Positions 7,407-17,333 of a stretch of 54,940 nucleotides of DNA are shown here, one piece after another; the first letter of the stretch is position 1, and every line of letters starts with the position of its first letter. The position numbers and the translations under genes are program-made. The notes below the pieces were generated by a model. The model was not told the origin of the DNA. It made no database searches and saw only the letters and a list, made by a program, of their open reading frames with translations. Source of the stretch: a virus; the IMG/VR virus record IMGVR_UViG_3300020452_000389, positions 1-54,940 of that record, one strand, 5' to 3'.

Positions 7407-8011
7407 TGCAAAGTTTATATGACTTTATAGTAGAACCATTTGGTAATACTTATGAAAACGAAATAGAGATAGAAAACGTTAAAATAATATTAAACACTAA
7501 GATTGAAAGTTTTAAATTCGTAAACAATGTAGCTAAAGTAATCGAAGTTCCTTTAGCTTTTAAAACTGAAATAAAAAAAGGTGATTTAATTTTAATACAT
7601 CATAATGTTTTTAGAACTTTCTATAACATGAAAGGTGTAAAGAAAAAATCAAGATCTTTTTTTAAAGATAATCAATATTTTTGCTCTTTAGATCAAGTTT
7701 ATTTATATAAAAGAAATTCAAAATGGATGTCAGTAAATGACAGATGTTTTATAAAACCTTTAAAAAACAAAAGTAAATTTAAGGTTGCAAAAGAGCAAAG
7801 TCTTATTGGTATATTAAAAATAGGTAATAGCTCATTAGAAGCGCTAGGAATACACGAGGGAGACACTGTAGGTTATACACCATATGGTGAATATGATTTT
7901 ATTGTAGATAAAGAGCGTTTGTATTGTATGAAATCAAATGATATTGTAATTAAATATGGAGATAAAGAAAACCAAGCTGAGTATAATCCAAGCTGGGCAA
8001 GTAGCGGTTAA
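7406..8011 (+). CDS. Possible second GroES-fold protein
   Basis: Starting at ATG 7406 (an in-frame TTG sits one codon earlier) the protein has about 201 residues. The stretch KVIEVPLAF...IKKGDLILIHHNVFR at about 43-70 recalls the paired strands of the GroES barrel, where a valine-rich strand is followed by a Gly-Asp and a strand to the roof. A second copy-like segment near the end (HEGDTVGYTPYGEYDF) repeats the Gly-Asp-x-Val pattern. I have seen similar proteins annotated as GroES-like in marine phages. The assignment is tentative, and no mobile loop is recognisable. Confidence 0.5.
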   Translation: MQSLYDFIVEPFGNTYENEIEIENVKIILNTKIESFKFVNNVAKVIEVPLAFKTEIKKGDLILIHHNVFRTFYNMKGVKKKSRSFFKDNQYFCSLDQVYLYKRNSKWMSVNDRCFIKPLKNKSKFKVAKEQSLIGILKIGNSSLEALGIHEGDTVGYTPYGEYDFIVDKERLYCMKSNDIVIKYGDKENQAEYNPSWASSG

Positions 8012-8231
8012 AGAATTAATTAAAGTTGCAAAAGAACCTATTATAGATTTTGGCCCAGATATTTCCGCTGATCGTTTAAAAAACGCAGCAGCTACTAAAA
8101 AGTTAGCTATATTTGATGCTTTTGAAATCTTACAAAGAATACAAGAAGAAGAAAGTATATTAAACGAAAAACCTAAAGAAGTTAAAGAAGAAAAAACTTT
8201 TAGAGGTTTTGCTGAAGGAAGATCTAAGTAA
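7956..8231 (+). CDS. Small protein before TerL (small-terminase candidate by position)
   Basis: A 91-residue helical protein overlapping the previous gene by 56 bases and the terL start by one (TAATG). The core ISADRLKNAAATKKLAIFDA followed by a FEILQRIQEEES helix looks like a short helix bundle with an exposed basic face. Small terminase subunits are often short helical proteins encoded just upstream of terL, so this is a positional candidate. No DNA-binding motif is certain. Confidence 0.55.
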   Translation: MEIKKTKLSIIQAGQVAVKELIKVAKEPIIDFGPDISADRLKNAAATKKLAIFDAFEILQRIQEEESILNEKPKEVKEEKTFRGFAEGRSK

Positions 8232-10444
8232 TGTATAAGCAAACATTATTAAAAATAGTTAAACCTATTAAACCTAAAGTAATTAAAAGGTTAAATAGAT
8301 ATAAAAAATGGGAATATGGATACAATAAAGAGTATGATATCGTCGTTATATCAAAAACTGGTGAAATTGGTGAAATATATGAAATCCAAAATCTTAGGAT
8401 AGCTTTACCTAAAAAATCAAAAGATGTAGTAAAGTTTAAAGATAATAAATGGGAGAGAACACCATTACCTACAGCTTTTAAACATATTAAAACTATATTT
8501 GACTGGGAAGAATACGATGTAGATTTTAAAGAAACATGGTATGATTACATTGATAAAGAGTTTGATTACAGAGAAAAAGGATTTTGGTTTATTAATAAAG
8601 ACAAACCTACTTATATTACTGGGACTCATTACATGTACTTGCAGTGGTCCAAGATTGATGTTGGGAAACCAGATTTTAGGGAGTCAAACAGATTATTCTT
8701 TATATTCTGGGAAGCTTGTAAAGCCGACGATAGATCATATGGGATTTGTTATCTTAAAAACAGACGATCTGGTTTTTCGTTCATGGCCTCAGGTGAAACT
8801 GTTAACAGCGCAACAATTTCAACAGACTCAAGATTTGGAATATTATCTAAATCAGGACCTGACGCTAAAACGATGTTTACTGACAAAGTCGTACCAATCT
8901 CGGTTAATTACCCGTTTTTCTTTAAACCAATCCAAGATGGTATGGACCGTCCCAAAACAGAATTAGCATATAGAGTTCCTGCAAGTAAATTTACTAGAAG
9001 AAAACTTGAAACTAATGAAACACTTAGAGAGTTAACAGGGTTGGACACAACTGTTGATTGGAAAAACACAGGAGATAACTCTTATGATGGTGAAAAATTA
9101 AAACTATTAGTACATGATGAGAGTGGTAAATGGGAAAGGCCAAATAATATATTAAATAATTGGCGAGTTACTAAAACAACACTACGATTAGGTAGTAAAA
9201 TTATTGGTAAATGTATGATGGGTAGTACCTCTAATGCATTAGATAAAGGAGGAGATAATTTTAAAAAACTTTATTATGACTCGGATGTCACTAAAAGAAA
9301 CGCCAATGGACAGACTCGCTCGGGATTATATTCTTTGTTCATACCTATGGAATGGAACTACGAAGGATACATTGATTCTTATGGCATACCTGTCTTCAAT
9401 ACACCGGAAAAACCCGTGGAAGACCCGCATGGTATTAAAATAAATTTAGGTGTTATAGAGTATTGGCAAAATGAAGTAGATGGATTAAAAGGAGATCAAG
9501 ACGGTTTAAATGAATTTTATAGACAATTTCCAAGAACTGAAGAACATGCTTTTAGAGATGAGGCAAAATCTTCTTTATTTAATTTAACTAAAATTTACGA
9601 ACAAATAGATTGGAACTCTGATATTAACAATAGTAATGTAATAACACAGGGTAATTTTCAATGGGTAAATGGAGTAAAAGATACCACGGTGATTTTTAAC
9701 CCTACAAATAATGGTAGATTTTTTATATCTTGGGTTCCAGAAGTACATTTACAAAATAATGTAATTTCTAAAAATGGTAAAAAATATCCTGGTAATGAGC
9801 ATATGGGTGCTTTTGGTTGTGACAGTTATGATATATCAGGTACTGTAGATAAAAGAGGATCGAATGGATCTTTACACGGTTTAACTAAATTTAGTATGGA
9901 AAATCACCCTGCTAATCATTTTTTTCTTGAATATATAGCTAGACCTGCAACAGCAGAAATATTTTTTGAAGATGTTTTAATGGCTTGTATTTTTTATGGT
10001 ATGCCAATACTTGCAGAAAATAATAAACCTAGATTATTATATTATTTTAAAAGAAGAGGATATAGAGGTTATTCTATGAACAGACCAGATAAAATATATA
10101 ATAAATTGTCTGTAACAGAAAGAGAAATAGGTGGTATACCTAATTCAAGTGAAGATATAAAACAAGCTCATGCTGCTGCTATAGAATCTTATATACAAGA
10201 TTTTATTGGTCTAAAACCTAATAACGATTATGGTGATTTATATTTTCAAAGAACATTACAGGATTGGGCTAAATTTAATATAAACAATAGAACAATGCAC
10301 GATGCTTCCATTAGTTCAGGGCTAGCTATTATGGCTTGTAATAAAAATAAATATAGACCTATACCTAAACAAGCTTTAGTTAATTATGATTTAGGTATAA
10401 AAAAGTATGATAATAAAGGGGATATTTCAAAAATAATACAATAA
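8231..10444 (+). CDS. terL: Terminase large subunit
   Basis: A 737-residue packaging motor. The ATPase half has a degenerate Walker A at 176-183 (KNRRSGFS) and a Walker B at 292-297 (LLVHDE), the hallmark of TerL, plus the coupling-motif region near MGSTSNALDKGG. The nuclease half has an acidic strand GAFGCDSYDISG and a late Asp in MHDASISSGLAI that fit the RNase-H-like metal site. A 120-residue N-terminal extension precedes the ATPase. It translocates DNA through the portal and cuts concatemers. The gene is directly followed by portal with no gap, the usual packaging order. Confidence 0.88.
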   Translation: MYKQTLLKIVKPIKPKVIKRLNRYKKWEYGYNKEYDIVVISKTGEIGEIYEIQNLRIALPKKSKDVVKFKDNKWERTPLPTAFKHIKTIFDWEEYDVDFKETWYDYIDKEFDYREKGFWFINKDKPTYITGTHYMYLQWSKIDVGKPDFRESNRLFFIFWEACKADDRSYGICYLKNRRSGFSFMASGETVNSATISTDSRFGILSKSGPDAKTMFTDKVVPISVNYPFFFKPIQDGMDRPKTELAYRVPASKFTRRKLETNETLRELTGLDTTVDWKNTGDNSYDGEKLKLLVHDESGKWERPNNILNNWRVTKTTLRLGSKIIGKCMMGSTSNALDKGGDNFKKLYYDSDVTKRNANGQTRSGLYSLFIPMEWNYEGYIDSYGIPVFNTPEKPVEDPHGIKINLGVIEYWQNEVDGLKGDQDGLNEFYRQFPRTEEHAFRDEAKSSLFNLTKIYEQIDWNSDINNSNVITQGNFQWVNGVKDTTVIFNPTNNGRFFISWVPEVHLQNNVISKNGKKYPGNEHMGAFGCDSYDISGTVDKRGSNGSLHGLTKFSMENHPANHFFLEYIARPATAEIFFEDVLMACIFYGMPILAENNKPRLLYYFKRRGYRGYSMNRPDKIYNKLSVTEREIGGIPNSSEDIKQAHAAAIESYIQDFIGLKPNNDYGDLYFQRTLQDWAKFNINNRTMHDASISSGLAIMACNKNKYRPIPKQALVNYDLGIKKYDNKGDISKIIQ

Positions 10445-12853
10445 ATGAAAATAAACTATAATAGTAATAGCACATTTCCAGAACAGGTGGTACCTATCGA
10501 GGAAAAGATGTCTTGGGAGTATGGAAAGCGAGTTGCTGATGCTATACAATCAGAATGGTTTGCGCAAGGAAGAACTAATGGTAATAGATATTTAACAAGT
10601 TTTAATGATTTTCATAATAGAAGATTATACGCGAGAGGAGAGCAACCTGTACAAAAATATAAAGATGAGTTATCAATTAATGGTGACTTAAGCTATTTAA
10701 ACTTAGACTGGAAACCAGTACCCATATTGTCTAAATTTGTAGATATATTAACAAACGGTATATCAGCTAAAGATTATGATATAAAAGCTTATGCTCAAGA
10801 TCCAGAATCTATAAAGAAAAGAACAAAATATGCAGAAGGTCTTGCGAAAGATATGTTTGCCTATGAAATACAACAACAAGTTAAAGCCTCTACTGGTGTA
10901 GATATATCTAATACTAAAATCCCAACAGAAAATTTACCTAAAACTATTGAAGAAATGGAATTGCATTTGCAATTATCTTATAAACAATCAATAGAAATTG
11001 CTGAAGAAGAAGCTATTAGTCAAGTATTAGCACAAAATAAATTTGAATTATTAAAACGTAGAATTAATTTAGATTTAGTTACATTAGGTATAGCTGCTGC
11101 TAAAACAAACTTTAATGCTTCTAACGGTATAACACTTGACTACGTTGATCCAGCATATATGATTTATTCATATACTGAAGATCCAAATTTTGAAGATATA
11201 TATTATGTAGGTGAAGTCAAAGCGATGACAATCCCTGAGGTTAAAAAACATTTTCCTCATATATCTAATGAAGAATTAGAAAAACTACAAAAATATAACA
11301 GTAACAGTAATTATATATATGGTTATGGTGGTTATGATCAAAATACTGTACAAGTATTATTTTTTGAATACAAGTCTTATATGGATCAAGTATTTAAATT
11401 AAAGCAAACAGATAATGGATTAGAAAAAATATTAGAAAAACCTGATACATTTAACCCACCACAATCCGATTCTTTTTCTAAAGTTAGTAGAAGTATAGAA
11501 GTTTTATTTGAAGGTGTTAAAGTTTTAGGTACTGATGTAATGTTAAAGTGGGAGTTATCTGAAAACATGACTAGACCTATGTCTGATACAACTAAGGTAG
11601 AAATGAACTACGCTATATGTGCACCTAGAATGTATAAAGGTAGAGTAGAATCTTTAGTTACCAAGACAATGGGTTTTGCTGATATGATTCAATTAACTCA
11701 TTTAAAATTACAGCAAGTACTTTCAAGAATGGTACCAGATGGAGTGTTTTTAGATATGGATGGTTTAGCTGAAGTTGATTTAGGAAATGGTACAAACTAT
11801 AATCCAGCTGAAGCTTTAAATATGTATTTTCAAACAGGTTCTGTTGTAGGTAGATCTTTAACCCAAGATGGTGAGTTGAATAGAGGAAAAGTTCCAGTAC
11901 AAGAATTAACCTCATCAGCTGGTCAAGCTAAAATTGGTGCTTTAATATCTACATATAATTATTATTTACAGATGATTAGAGACGTAACCGGACTTAATGA
12001 AGCAAGAGATGGTACGTTACCAGATAAAGATACATTAGTAGGATTACAAAAAATAGCTGCTCAACAATCAAATATAGCAACAAAACATATTAATAATGCT
12101 AGTTTGTTTATGACTTTAAGATTATGTGAAAACATATCTAAAAAATTAGCTGATGTACTTAACAATCCTTTAACAGCTAACGCTTTAATGGAAAGTATTT
12201 CAGTTTACAATACACAAACATTAAACGAAATTAAAAACTTATCTTTACATGATTTTGGTATTTTCTTAGAACTAGAACCTGATGACGAAGAAAAAGCACA
12301 ATTAGAACAAAACATACAAGTTGCTTTACAAGCTGGTGGTATTGAGTTAGAAGATGCTATAGATTTAAGACAAATAAAAAACTTGAAACTTGCTAATCAA
12401 ATGTTAAAACAAAGACGTAGAATAAAGCAAGAAAGAGATCAAGCAATACAGGAAAGAAATATACAAGCCCAAGCTGAAGCTAATGCTCAATTAGCAGAAA
12501 AAACAGCTATGGTTGAAACACAAAAACAACAAGTATTAACAGAACAAAAAGTTAATATAGAACAAGCTAAATCACAATTTGAAATACAAAGAATGCAGAC
12601 AGAAGCAGAAATAAAACGTATGCTTATGGCTGAAGAATTTAATTACAATGTTGAGTTAGCAAGAGCACAAAGAGAAACTGAATCTTTAAAAGAAACAGAA
12701 ATAGAAAATAGAAAAGACAAAAGAATTAAATTGGAAGGATCACAACAGAGTCAAATGATACAACAAAGACAAAATGATGGTCCACCAATAAATTTTGAGT
12801 CAAGCAACGATAGCATAGGGGATTTTGGATTAGAAGCTTTTAGCCCTAAATAA
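10445..12853 (+). CDS. Portal protein
   Basis: An 802-residue protein placed between terL and the scaffold and capsid genes. The first 600 residues are the mixed alpha/beta body, including a stem-like region around ITGL/VTGLNEARDG. Residues 620-760 are a long Gln/Glu/Arg-rich helix (ERDQAIQERNIQAQAEANAQ and onward) that fits the barrel or coiled-coil crown of short-tailed phage portals. It would form the dodecameric channel at one vertex. The identification rests on size, order and the helical C-terminus rather than on one diagnostic motif. Confidence 0.82.
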   Translation: MKINYNSNSTFPEQVVPIEEKMSWEYGKRVADAIQSEWFAQGRTNGNRYLTSFNDFHNRRLYARGEQPVQKYKDELSINGDLSYLNLDWKPVPILSKFVDILTNGISAKDYDIKAYAQDPESIKKRTKYAEGLAKDMFAYEIQQQVKASTGVDISNTKIPTENLPKTIEEMELHLQLSYKQSIEIAEEEAISQVLAQNKFELLKRRINLDLVTLGIAAAKTNFNASNGITLDYVDPAYMIYSYTEDPNFEDIYYVGEVKAMTIPEVKKHFPHISNEELEKLQKYNSNSNYIYGYGGYDQNTVQVLFFEYKSYMDQVFKLKQTDNGLEKILEKPDTFNPPQSDSFSKVSRSIEVLFEGVKVLGTDVMLKWELSENMTRPMSDTTKVEMNYAICAPRMYKGRVESLVTKTMGFADMIQLTHLKLQQVLSRMVPDGVFLDMDGLAEVDLGNGTNYNPAEALNMYFQTGSVVGRSLTQDGELNRGKVPVQELTSSAGQAKIGALISTYNYYLQMIRDVTGLNEARDGTLPDKDTLVGLQKIAAQQSNIATKHINNASLFMTLRLCENISKKLADVLNNPLTANALMESISVYNTQTLNEIKNLSLHDFGIFLELEPDDEEKAQLEQNIQVALQAGGIELEDAIDLRQIKNLKLANQMLKQRRRIKQERDQAIQERNIQAQAEANAQLAEKTAMVETQKQQVLTEQKVNIEQAKSQFEIQRMQTEAEIKRMLMAEEFNYNVELARAQRETESLKETEIENRKDKRIKLEGSQQSQMIQQRQNDGPPINFESSNDSIGDFGLEAFSPK

Positions 12854-12877
12854 TTACTAATTTTATAATATTATATC

Positions 12878-14113
12878 ATGTCAGAAGAAACAAAAACAAA
12901 TAAACCTGTTAAACAGGAAGGTGACTTTAAATTAAAAACAAAGAAAAAGACACCTAAAAAACTTGGTGAAATTAATAACGATCCAATTAAAGTAGATTTA
13001 ACAAAACCAGAGGCTACTGGAGAAATAGTTCCAGAAGTTACAAAGGTTACAATACCTAAAGAAGATGCCATTTCAGAGCCAGAAACAGGAGGATTACTTG
13101 AAGATAAACAAACCGGAGATATACAAGAGGTGGATAAAGAAGTACGGTCCAGCGAAAATGTGGAAGTACAAGAACCCAAAGAAGAAGATTCTGTCGTTGA
13201 AATCCAAGAAATAACTGAAGAACAAGAGGTTAAAGAAATTAAACAAGATATTGCTGAAGCTAAAAGAGACGAGCAAGTACTTGGTAAACCTTTACCTGAA
13301 AATATAGAAAAACTAGTGACTTTTATGGAAGACACTGGTGGTACGGTAGAAGATTATGTGAGATTAAATCATGATTATAGTAAAACAGATGATGTATCCT
13401 TACTTAATGAATACTACAAACAAACAAAACCTCATTTAAATAGTGAAGAAATTTCTTTCTTAATGGAAGATAATTTTAATTATGACGAAGAGGTTGACGA
13501 AGCTAGAGATGTAAGAAAGAAGAAACTAGCTTTTAAAGAAGAAGTTGCAAAAGCCCGTAAGGAACTAGAAACTCTTAAAGATAAATATTACCAGGAAATC
13601 AAGTTGAGACCTGGTATATCTCAAGAGCAAAAGAAAGCTATGGACTTTTTCAATAGATACAATGAGCAACAAAAGACGATGGAAAACAACCATCAGGATT
13701 TTAAAACTAAAACTAATCAATTGTTTAATAATGAATTTCAAGGGTTTGATTTCAACGTTGGACAAAAAAAGTTTAGATATAAAGTTTCTAATCCTACACA
13801 AGTTGGTGAAACACAAACCGATATTAGTAAATTTATTAATAAATATACTGATGAAAAAGGTATTGTTTCCGATACACATGGTTATCACAAAGCGTTATAT
13901 GCTGCTATGAATGCTGATAAAATTGCTAATCATTTTTATGAACAAGGGAAAGCTGATGGTGTAAAAACTATAGTTGACAGTTCTAAGAATATCGCAGGTG
14001 AAAAACCTAGGCAAGTTGCCGATGGTAACGTTTTCATAAACGGATTAAAAGTAAGATCGATTAGTGGATTAGATTCAACAAAATTAAAAATAAAAACAAA
14101 AAAATTTAACTAA
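12878..14113 (+). CDS. Scaffold-like protein
   Basis: A 411-residue protein between portal and capsid, the classical scaffold position. Residues 1-150 are Glu/Lys/Thr/Val-rich and look disordered. Residues 200-290 are helical and strongly charged (KLAFKEEVAKARKELETLKD). The last 120 residues are more ordered and end TKLKIKTKKFN, a basic tail that could bind the capsid shell. Scaffolds are acidic, helical and poorly conserved, which matches. An alternative is an internal head protein. Confidence 0.65.
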   Translation: MSEETKTNKPVKQEGDFKLKTKKKTPKKLGEINNDPIKVDLTKPEATGEIVPEVTKVTIPKEDAISEPETGGLLEDKQTGDIQEVDKEVRSSENVEVQEPKEEDSVVEIQEITEEQEVKEIKQDIAEAKRDEQVLGKPLPENIEKLVTFMEDTGGTVEDYVRLNHDYSKTDDVSLLNEYYKQTKPHLNSEEISFLMEDNFNYDEEVDEARDVRKKKLAFKEEVAKARKELETLKDKYYQEIKLRPGISQEQKKAMDFFNRYNEQQKTMENNHQDFKTKTNQLFNNEFQGFDFNVGQKKFRYKVSNPTQVGETQTDISKFINKYTDEKGIVSDTHGYHKALYAAMNADKIANHFYEQGKADGVKTIVDSSKNIAGEKPRQVADGNVFINGLKVRSISGLDSTKLKIKTKKFN

Positions 14114-14132
14114 CTAATTAAAAATTAAAATT

Positions 14133-15620
14133 ATGGCTTTAACTCCACAATTTGGGAGTATAATACCCTCTCAATCGCAACAAATCCTAACGGATAACTA
14201 TCTTCAATTTGATAGTGCTGGTGCGAATTCAAATAACTTTGCTCAGCAATACCTACCGGAATTGTATGAACAAGAAGTAGAAAGATATGGTAACAGAACA
14301 TTATCAGGATTTCTACGCATGGTAGGCGCTGAAATGCCTATGACTTCAGATCAGGTTATATGGTCTGAGCAAAATAGATTACATATTGCGTATGATAACT
14401 GTACATCAAATTCAGGAAATGGAACAATTACTATTCCTGTAACTGCTACAACTGCTGCTAATCCTATTTTAAATGTAATATCTCCAGGATCAACAATTGT
14501 TGTAATGGATGACCTCGGAAACGAAGCAAAATGTTTTGTTAGAATATCTGACACGGCTGCTGCTGGTGGTGCTGGTAACCCAGGACAGTTAACTGTAGAA
14601 CCTTACGGTTTTGCTAACTTAGCTGCTGCTGGAATTGCTAATAGTGCTAATAACAAAATATTTGTTTACGGTTCTGAATTCCAAAAAGGAACATCAACTG
14701 CTAATGGTGTTGTAGGTGTAAACACTTACGCTGCTGTTAACAATCCACAAGTAACAGTTACTCCTAGCTTTACACAATATCATAACTCTCCTATTATCCT
14801 TAGAAGTACTTATACTATCAATGGTTCTGACACAGCTCAGATCGGTTGGGTAGAAGTTTCTACTGAAGATGGTACTGGAGGATATTTATGGTACTTAAAA
14901 GCTGAGTCTGAAACTAGACTTAGATTTGAAGATTACCTAGAAATGTCTATGGTAGAAGCTGAGCTATCTGCTGGAGGTCCTGCTGGATTAGTTGCTCAAT
15001 CACTTGGTTCTGAAGGTTTATTCGCTGCTATCAACGCAAGAGGAAACGTTCAAGTAGGATTTAGTGCTGCTGCTGGTTTAGACGCATTCGATGCAATTCT
15101 TAAAAATTTAGATACTCAAGGAGCTATTGAAGAAAACATGCTTTTCTTAAACAGATCTTCTAATCTTGATTTTGATGATATGCTAGGATCTATCTCTGGT
15201 GGTTTCGCTGGTGGTACTGCTTTTGGTTTGTTTGAAAACTCAGAAGAAATGGCTTTAAATCTTGGTTTCTCAGGATTTAGAAGAGGTTCTTATGACTTCT
15301 ATAAAACAGACTGGAAATACTTAAATGATGCTTCTACAAGAGGTGCTCAAGTTGGACCTGCTTCAATCGAAGGAGTTTTAATACCAGCTGGTACTTCAAC
15401 TGTATATGATCAAATTTTAGGTACTAACATTAGAAGACCTTTCTTACACGTAAGATATAGAGCTTCTCAGACTGACGACAGAAGAATGAAGTCGTGGTTA
15501 ACTGGTTCAGTAGGTGGTGCTTTCACTTCATCTTTAGATGCAATGGAAGTTAACTTCTTATCTGAAAGATGTTTAGTTACTCAAGCTGCGAATAATTTCG
15601 TATTATTCAAAGGATTATAA
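14133..15620 (+). CDS. Major capsid protein
   Basis: A 495-residue protein rich in Ala, Gly, Asn and Thr, with a helical N-terminal arm (residues 20-60) followed by a beta-rich body. The late part holds RRPFLHVRYRASQTDDRRMK and a compact end (CLVTQAANNFVLFKGL). Size, position after portal and scaffold, and the strong terminator immediately downstream fit the HK97-fold shell protein. Codon use looks more biased than in neighbouring genes, as expected for a very highly expressed product. No single catalytic motif exists for this family. Confidence 0.8.
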   Translation: MALTPQFGSIIPSQSQQILTDNYLQFDSAGANSNNFAQQYLPELYEQEVERYGNRTLSGFLRMVGAEMPMTSDQVIWSEQNRLHIAYDNCTSNSGNGTITIPVTATTAANPILNVISPGSTIVVMDDLGNEAKCFVRISDTAAAGGAGNPGQLTVEPYGFANLAAAGIANSANNKIFVYGSEFQKGTSTANGVVGVNTYAAVNNPQVTVTPSFTQYHNSPIILRSTYTINGSDTAQIGWVEVSTEDGTGGYLWYLKAESETRLRFEDYLEMSMVEAELSAGGPAGLVAQSLGSEGLFAAINARGNVQVGFSAAAGLDAFDAILKNLDTQGAIEENMLFLNRSSNLDFDDMLGSISGGFAGGTAFGLFENSEEMALNLGFSGFRRGSYDFYKTDWKYLNDASTRGAQVGPASIEGVLIPAGTSTVYDQILGTNIRRPFLHVRYRASQTDDRRMKSWLTGSVGGAFTSSLDAMEVNFLSERCLVTQAANNFVLFKGL

Positions 15621-15640
15621 AATAATCCAACTATAATAAT

Positions 15641-15676
15641 TATCCCCGTCAAATGGCGGGGGTATTTATTTTTTTT
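15641..15676 (+). terminator. Rho-independent terminator after the capsid gene
   Basis: A 10-bp stem (TATCCCCGTC at 15641-15650 with GGCGGGGGTA at 15655-15664, including two G-T pairs) closes on an AAAT loop and is followed by TTTATTTTTTTT. This is by far the most GC-rich hairpin in the plus unit. It would give abundant capsid mRNA and lower readthrough into the tail genes. Confidence 0.9.
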
Positions 15677-15699
15677 AAACTTTTTAATTATATTATATT

Positions 15700-16464
15700 A
15701 TGTCAAAACAAAAAATAACCCAACCTAAAAATTGGGAAATAAAAGATAGAAACTATTATCTAACGGGAGGAAAATCTCCGTTAACTTTTACAATACCTAG
15801 TAAACATAGCAAAAAACATCCTTTACTATGGTTTGATGAAGAAACGGGATCTCAAAGAGAACTAAGATATGCAACTAATCAATCTTCGGTTTTTGTAGAT
15901 GAACAAATAGGAGAAGCGACTATGGGCCATATAACATTTAAAGATGGTGTTTTAAACGTACCTAAAGAAAAACAAAACTTACAAAAACTTTTATCTCTTT
16001 ATCATCCGTTAAAAATACATAGATACAGAGAATTAGAACCTCAAAAGGTTGCAGTAAGTGAATTAGATGAATTAAATTTTGAAATAGACGCGTTAAACGC
16101 TGCTAAATCAATGGATATAGAACATGCAGAGGCTGTATTAAGAGTAGAGTGTGGATCTGAAGTAAATAAGTTAAGCTCAAAAGAAATAAAAAGAGATTTA
16201 CTTTTATTTGCTAAAAAGAATCCTTCGCTATTTATAGAATTAGCTAATGATGAAAATGTTGTTTTAAGAAATTTTGGTATTAGAGCTACTGAAGCAGGTA
16301 TTTTAAAATTATCAGATGATCAAAGATATTTTATGTGGGCTTCTAATGGTAAAAAATTAATGACAATACCATTTGATGAAAATCCTTATTCAGCATTTGC
16401 TGCTTTTTTAAAGACAGACGAAGGTGTAGAAATATATAAGTCTATCGAGAAAAAATTTAAATAA
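15700..16464 (+). CDS. Conserved-looking head/tail-region protein, unknown
   Basis: A 254-residue protein. Residues 1-115 have a compact beta-rich part (NWEIKDRNYYLTGGKSPLTF, then a VFVDEQIGEATMGHITF strand pair). Residues 120-200 are helical with a DLLLFAKKNPSLFIELAND segment, and the end is again mixed. I recall similar sequences between capsid and connector genes in marine phages but know no function. It is placed directly after the capsid terminator. Confidence 0.6.
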   Translation: MSKQKITQPKNWEIKDRNYYLTGGKSPLTFTIPSKHSKKHPLLWFDEETGSQRELRYATNQSSVFVDEQIGEATMGHITFKDGVLNVPKEKQNLQKLLSLYHPLKIHRYRELEPQKVAVSELDELNFEIDALNAAKSMDIEHAEAVLRVECGSEVNKLSSKEIKRDLLLFAKKNPSLFIELANDENVVLRNFGIRATEAGILKLSDDQRYFMWASNGKKLMTIPFDENPYSAFAAFLKTDEGVEIYKSIEKKFK

Positions 16465-16480
16465 CAGGTAATTATAATAA

Positions 16481-16506
16481 CAGGTGGTTACTTATGTGGC
16501 CACCTG
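16481..16506 (+). terminator. Hairpin in the 65-base gap before the connector genes
   Basis: CAGGTGG (16481-16487) pairs with CCACCTG (16500-16506) across a 12-base loop. The following bases (attattaac) are A/T-rich but carry no T run. It may be a weak terminator or an mRNA processing hairpin. No other feature occupies this gap. Confidence 0.5.
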
Positions 16507-16529
16507 ATTATTAACATAATAAAATTAAC

Positions 16530-17327
16530 ATGGCAATAAACGTAAATCAGGTTTATAGTACTGTATTAACAATACTAAACAAAGAACAACGAGGATACAT
16601 TACTCCTGACGAGTTTAATAAAATAAGTACTCAGTCACAATTAGAAATCTTTGAACAATATTTTGAAGATTTAAATCAACAATTACGTGTGCCACAAGCT
16701 GATGTAGATTATTCTGATAGAATAGAAAATATAGATGAAAGAATAGCTACATTCAAAACATTTGGTAATGCTACATATGATAACACTACCACTCCATTAA
16801 ATCCCTATTGGAATTTACCAATAATAGACAGTTATGGTAATACAGTTATATACTCAGGGGTTGAACCTACAAACCCTCCTTTTCCTTCAACAACTGTTTC
16901 TTTTTATAGATTAGGAACAGTAACTTATAATTACTTAGGTATTCCTACAGAAATACAAAGATTACAAAGAAGTGATTATTATCAAATACAAAAATCTCCA
17001 CTTACTAAAGCTACTAATAGCTTTCCTAATTATCTTTACGAAAACAACAAACTTTATATAAGTCCTAGTACTATTGTAAGTGCTGGAGATATAACTGTAG
17101 ATTTTGTAAGAAAACCTAGAAACGTTGTTTGGGGTTATTCTTTAGGAAATGTAGGTCAATATGTTTATGACCCTGCTATATCACAAAATTTTGAACTATC
17201 AGAATCAGAACAAACTGCTTTAATAATTAAAATATTGTTATATGCTGGAGTTGTAATAAAAGATCCTCAACTTATACAAGTGGCTGCAGCAGAAGAACAA
17301 GCTACAGAAATAAATCAAAAAAGTTAA
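16530..17327 (+). CDS. Head-tail connector (adaptor-like) protein
   Basis: A 265-residue protein that begins with a helical MAINVNQVYSTVLTILNKEQ, followed by GYITPDEFNKIS, a helical QSQLEIFEQYFEDLN and a beta-rich centre. The end is again helical (ESEQTALIIKILLYAGVVIK). This helix-beta-helix layout and the position after the capsid fit the ring proteins that join portal to tail in short-tailed phages. Assignment is by position and architecture, not by a specific motif. Confidence 0.6.
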   Translation: MAINVNQVYSTVLTILNKEQRGYITPDEFNKISTQSQLEIFEQYFEDLNQQLRVPQADVDYSDRIENIDERIATFKTFGNATYDNTTTPLNPYWNLPIIDSYGNTVIYSGVEPTNPPFPSTTVSFYRLGTVTYNYLGIPTEIQRLQRSDYYQIQKSPLTKATNSFPNYLYENNKLYISPSTIVSAGDITVDFVRKPRNVVWGYSLGNVGQYVYDPAISQNFELSESEQTALIIKILLYAGVVIKDPQLIQVAAAEEQATEINQKS

Positions 17328-17333
17328 TAGAAT

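Noticed and set aside
8541-8966. 141-codon open frame on the plus strand inside the terminase gene
   Set aside because: It lies fully within terL in another frame, its product has no recognisable order, and terL itself has Walker and nuclease motifs in this region.
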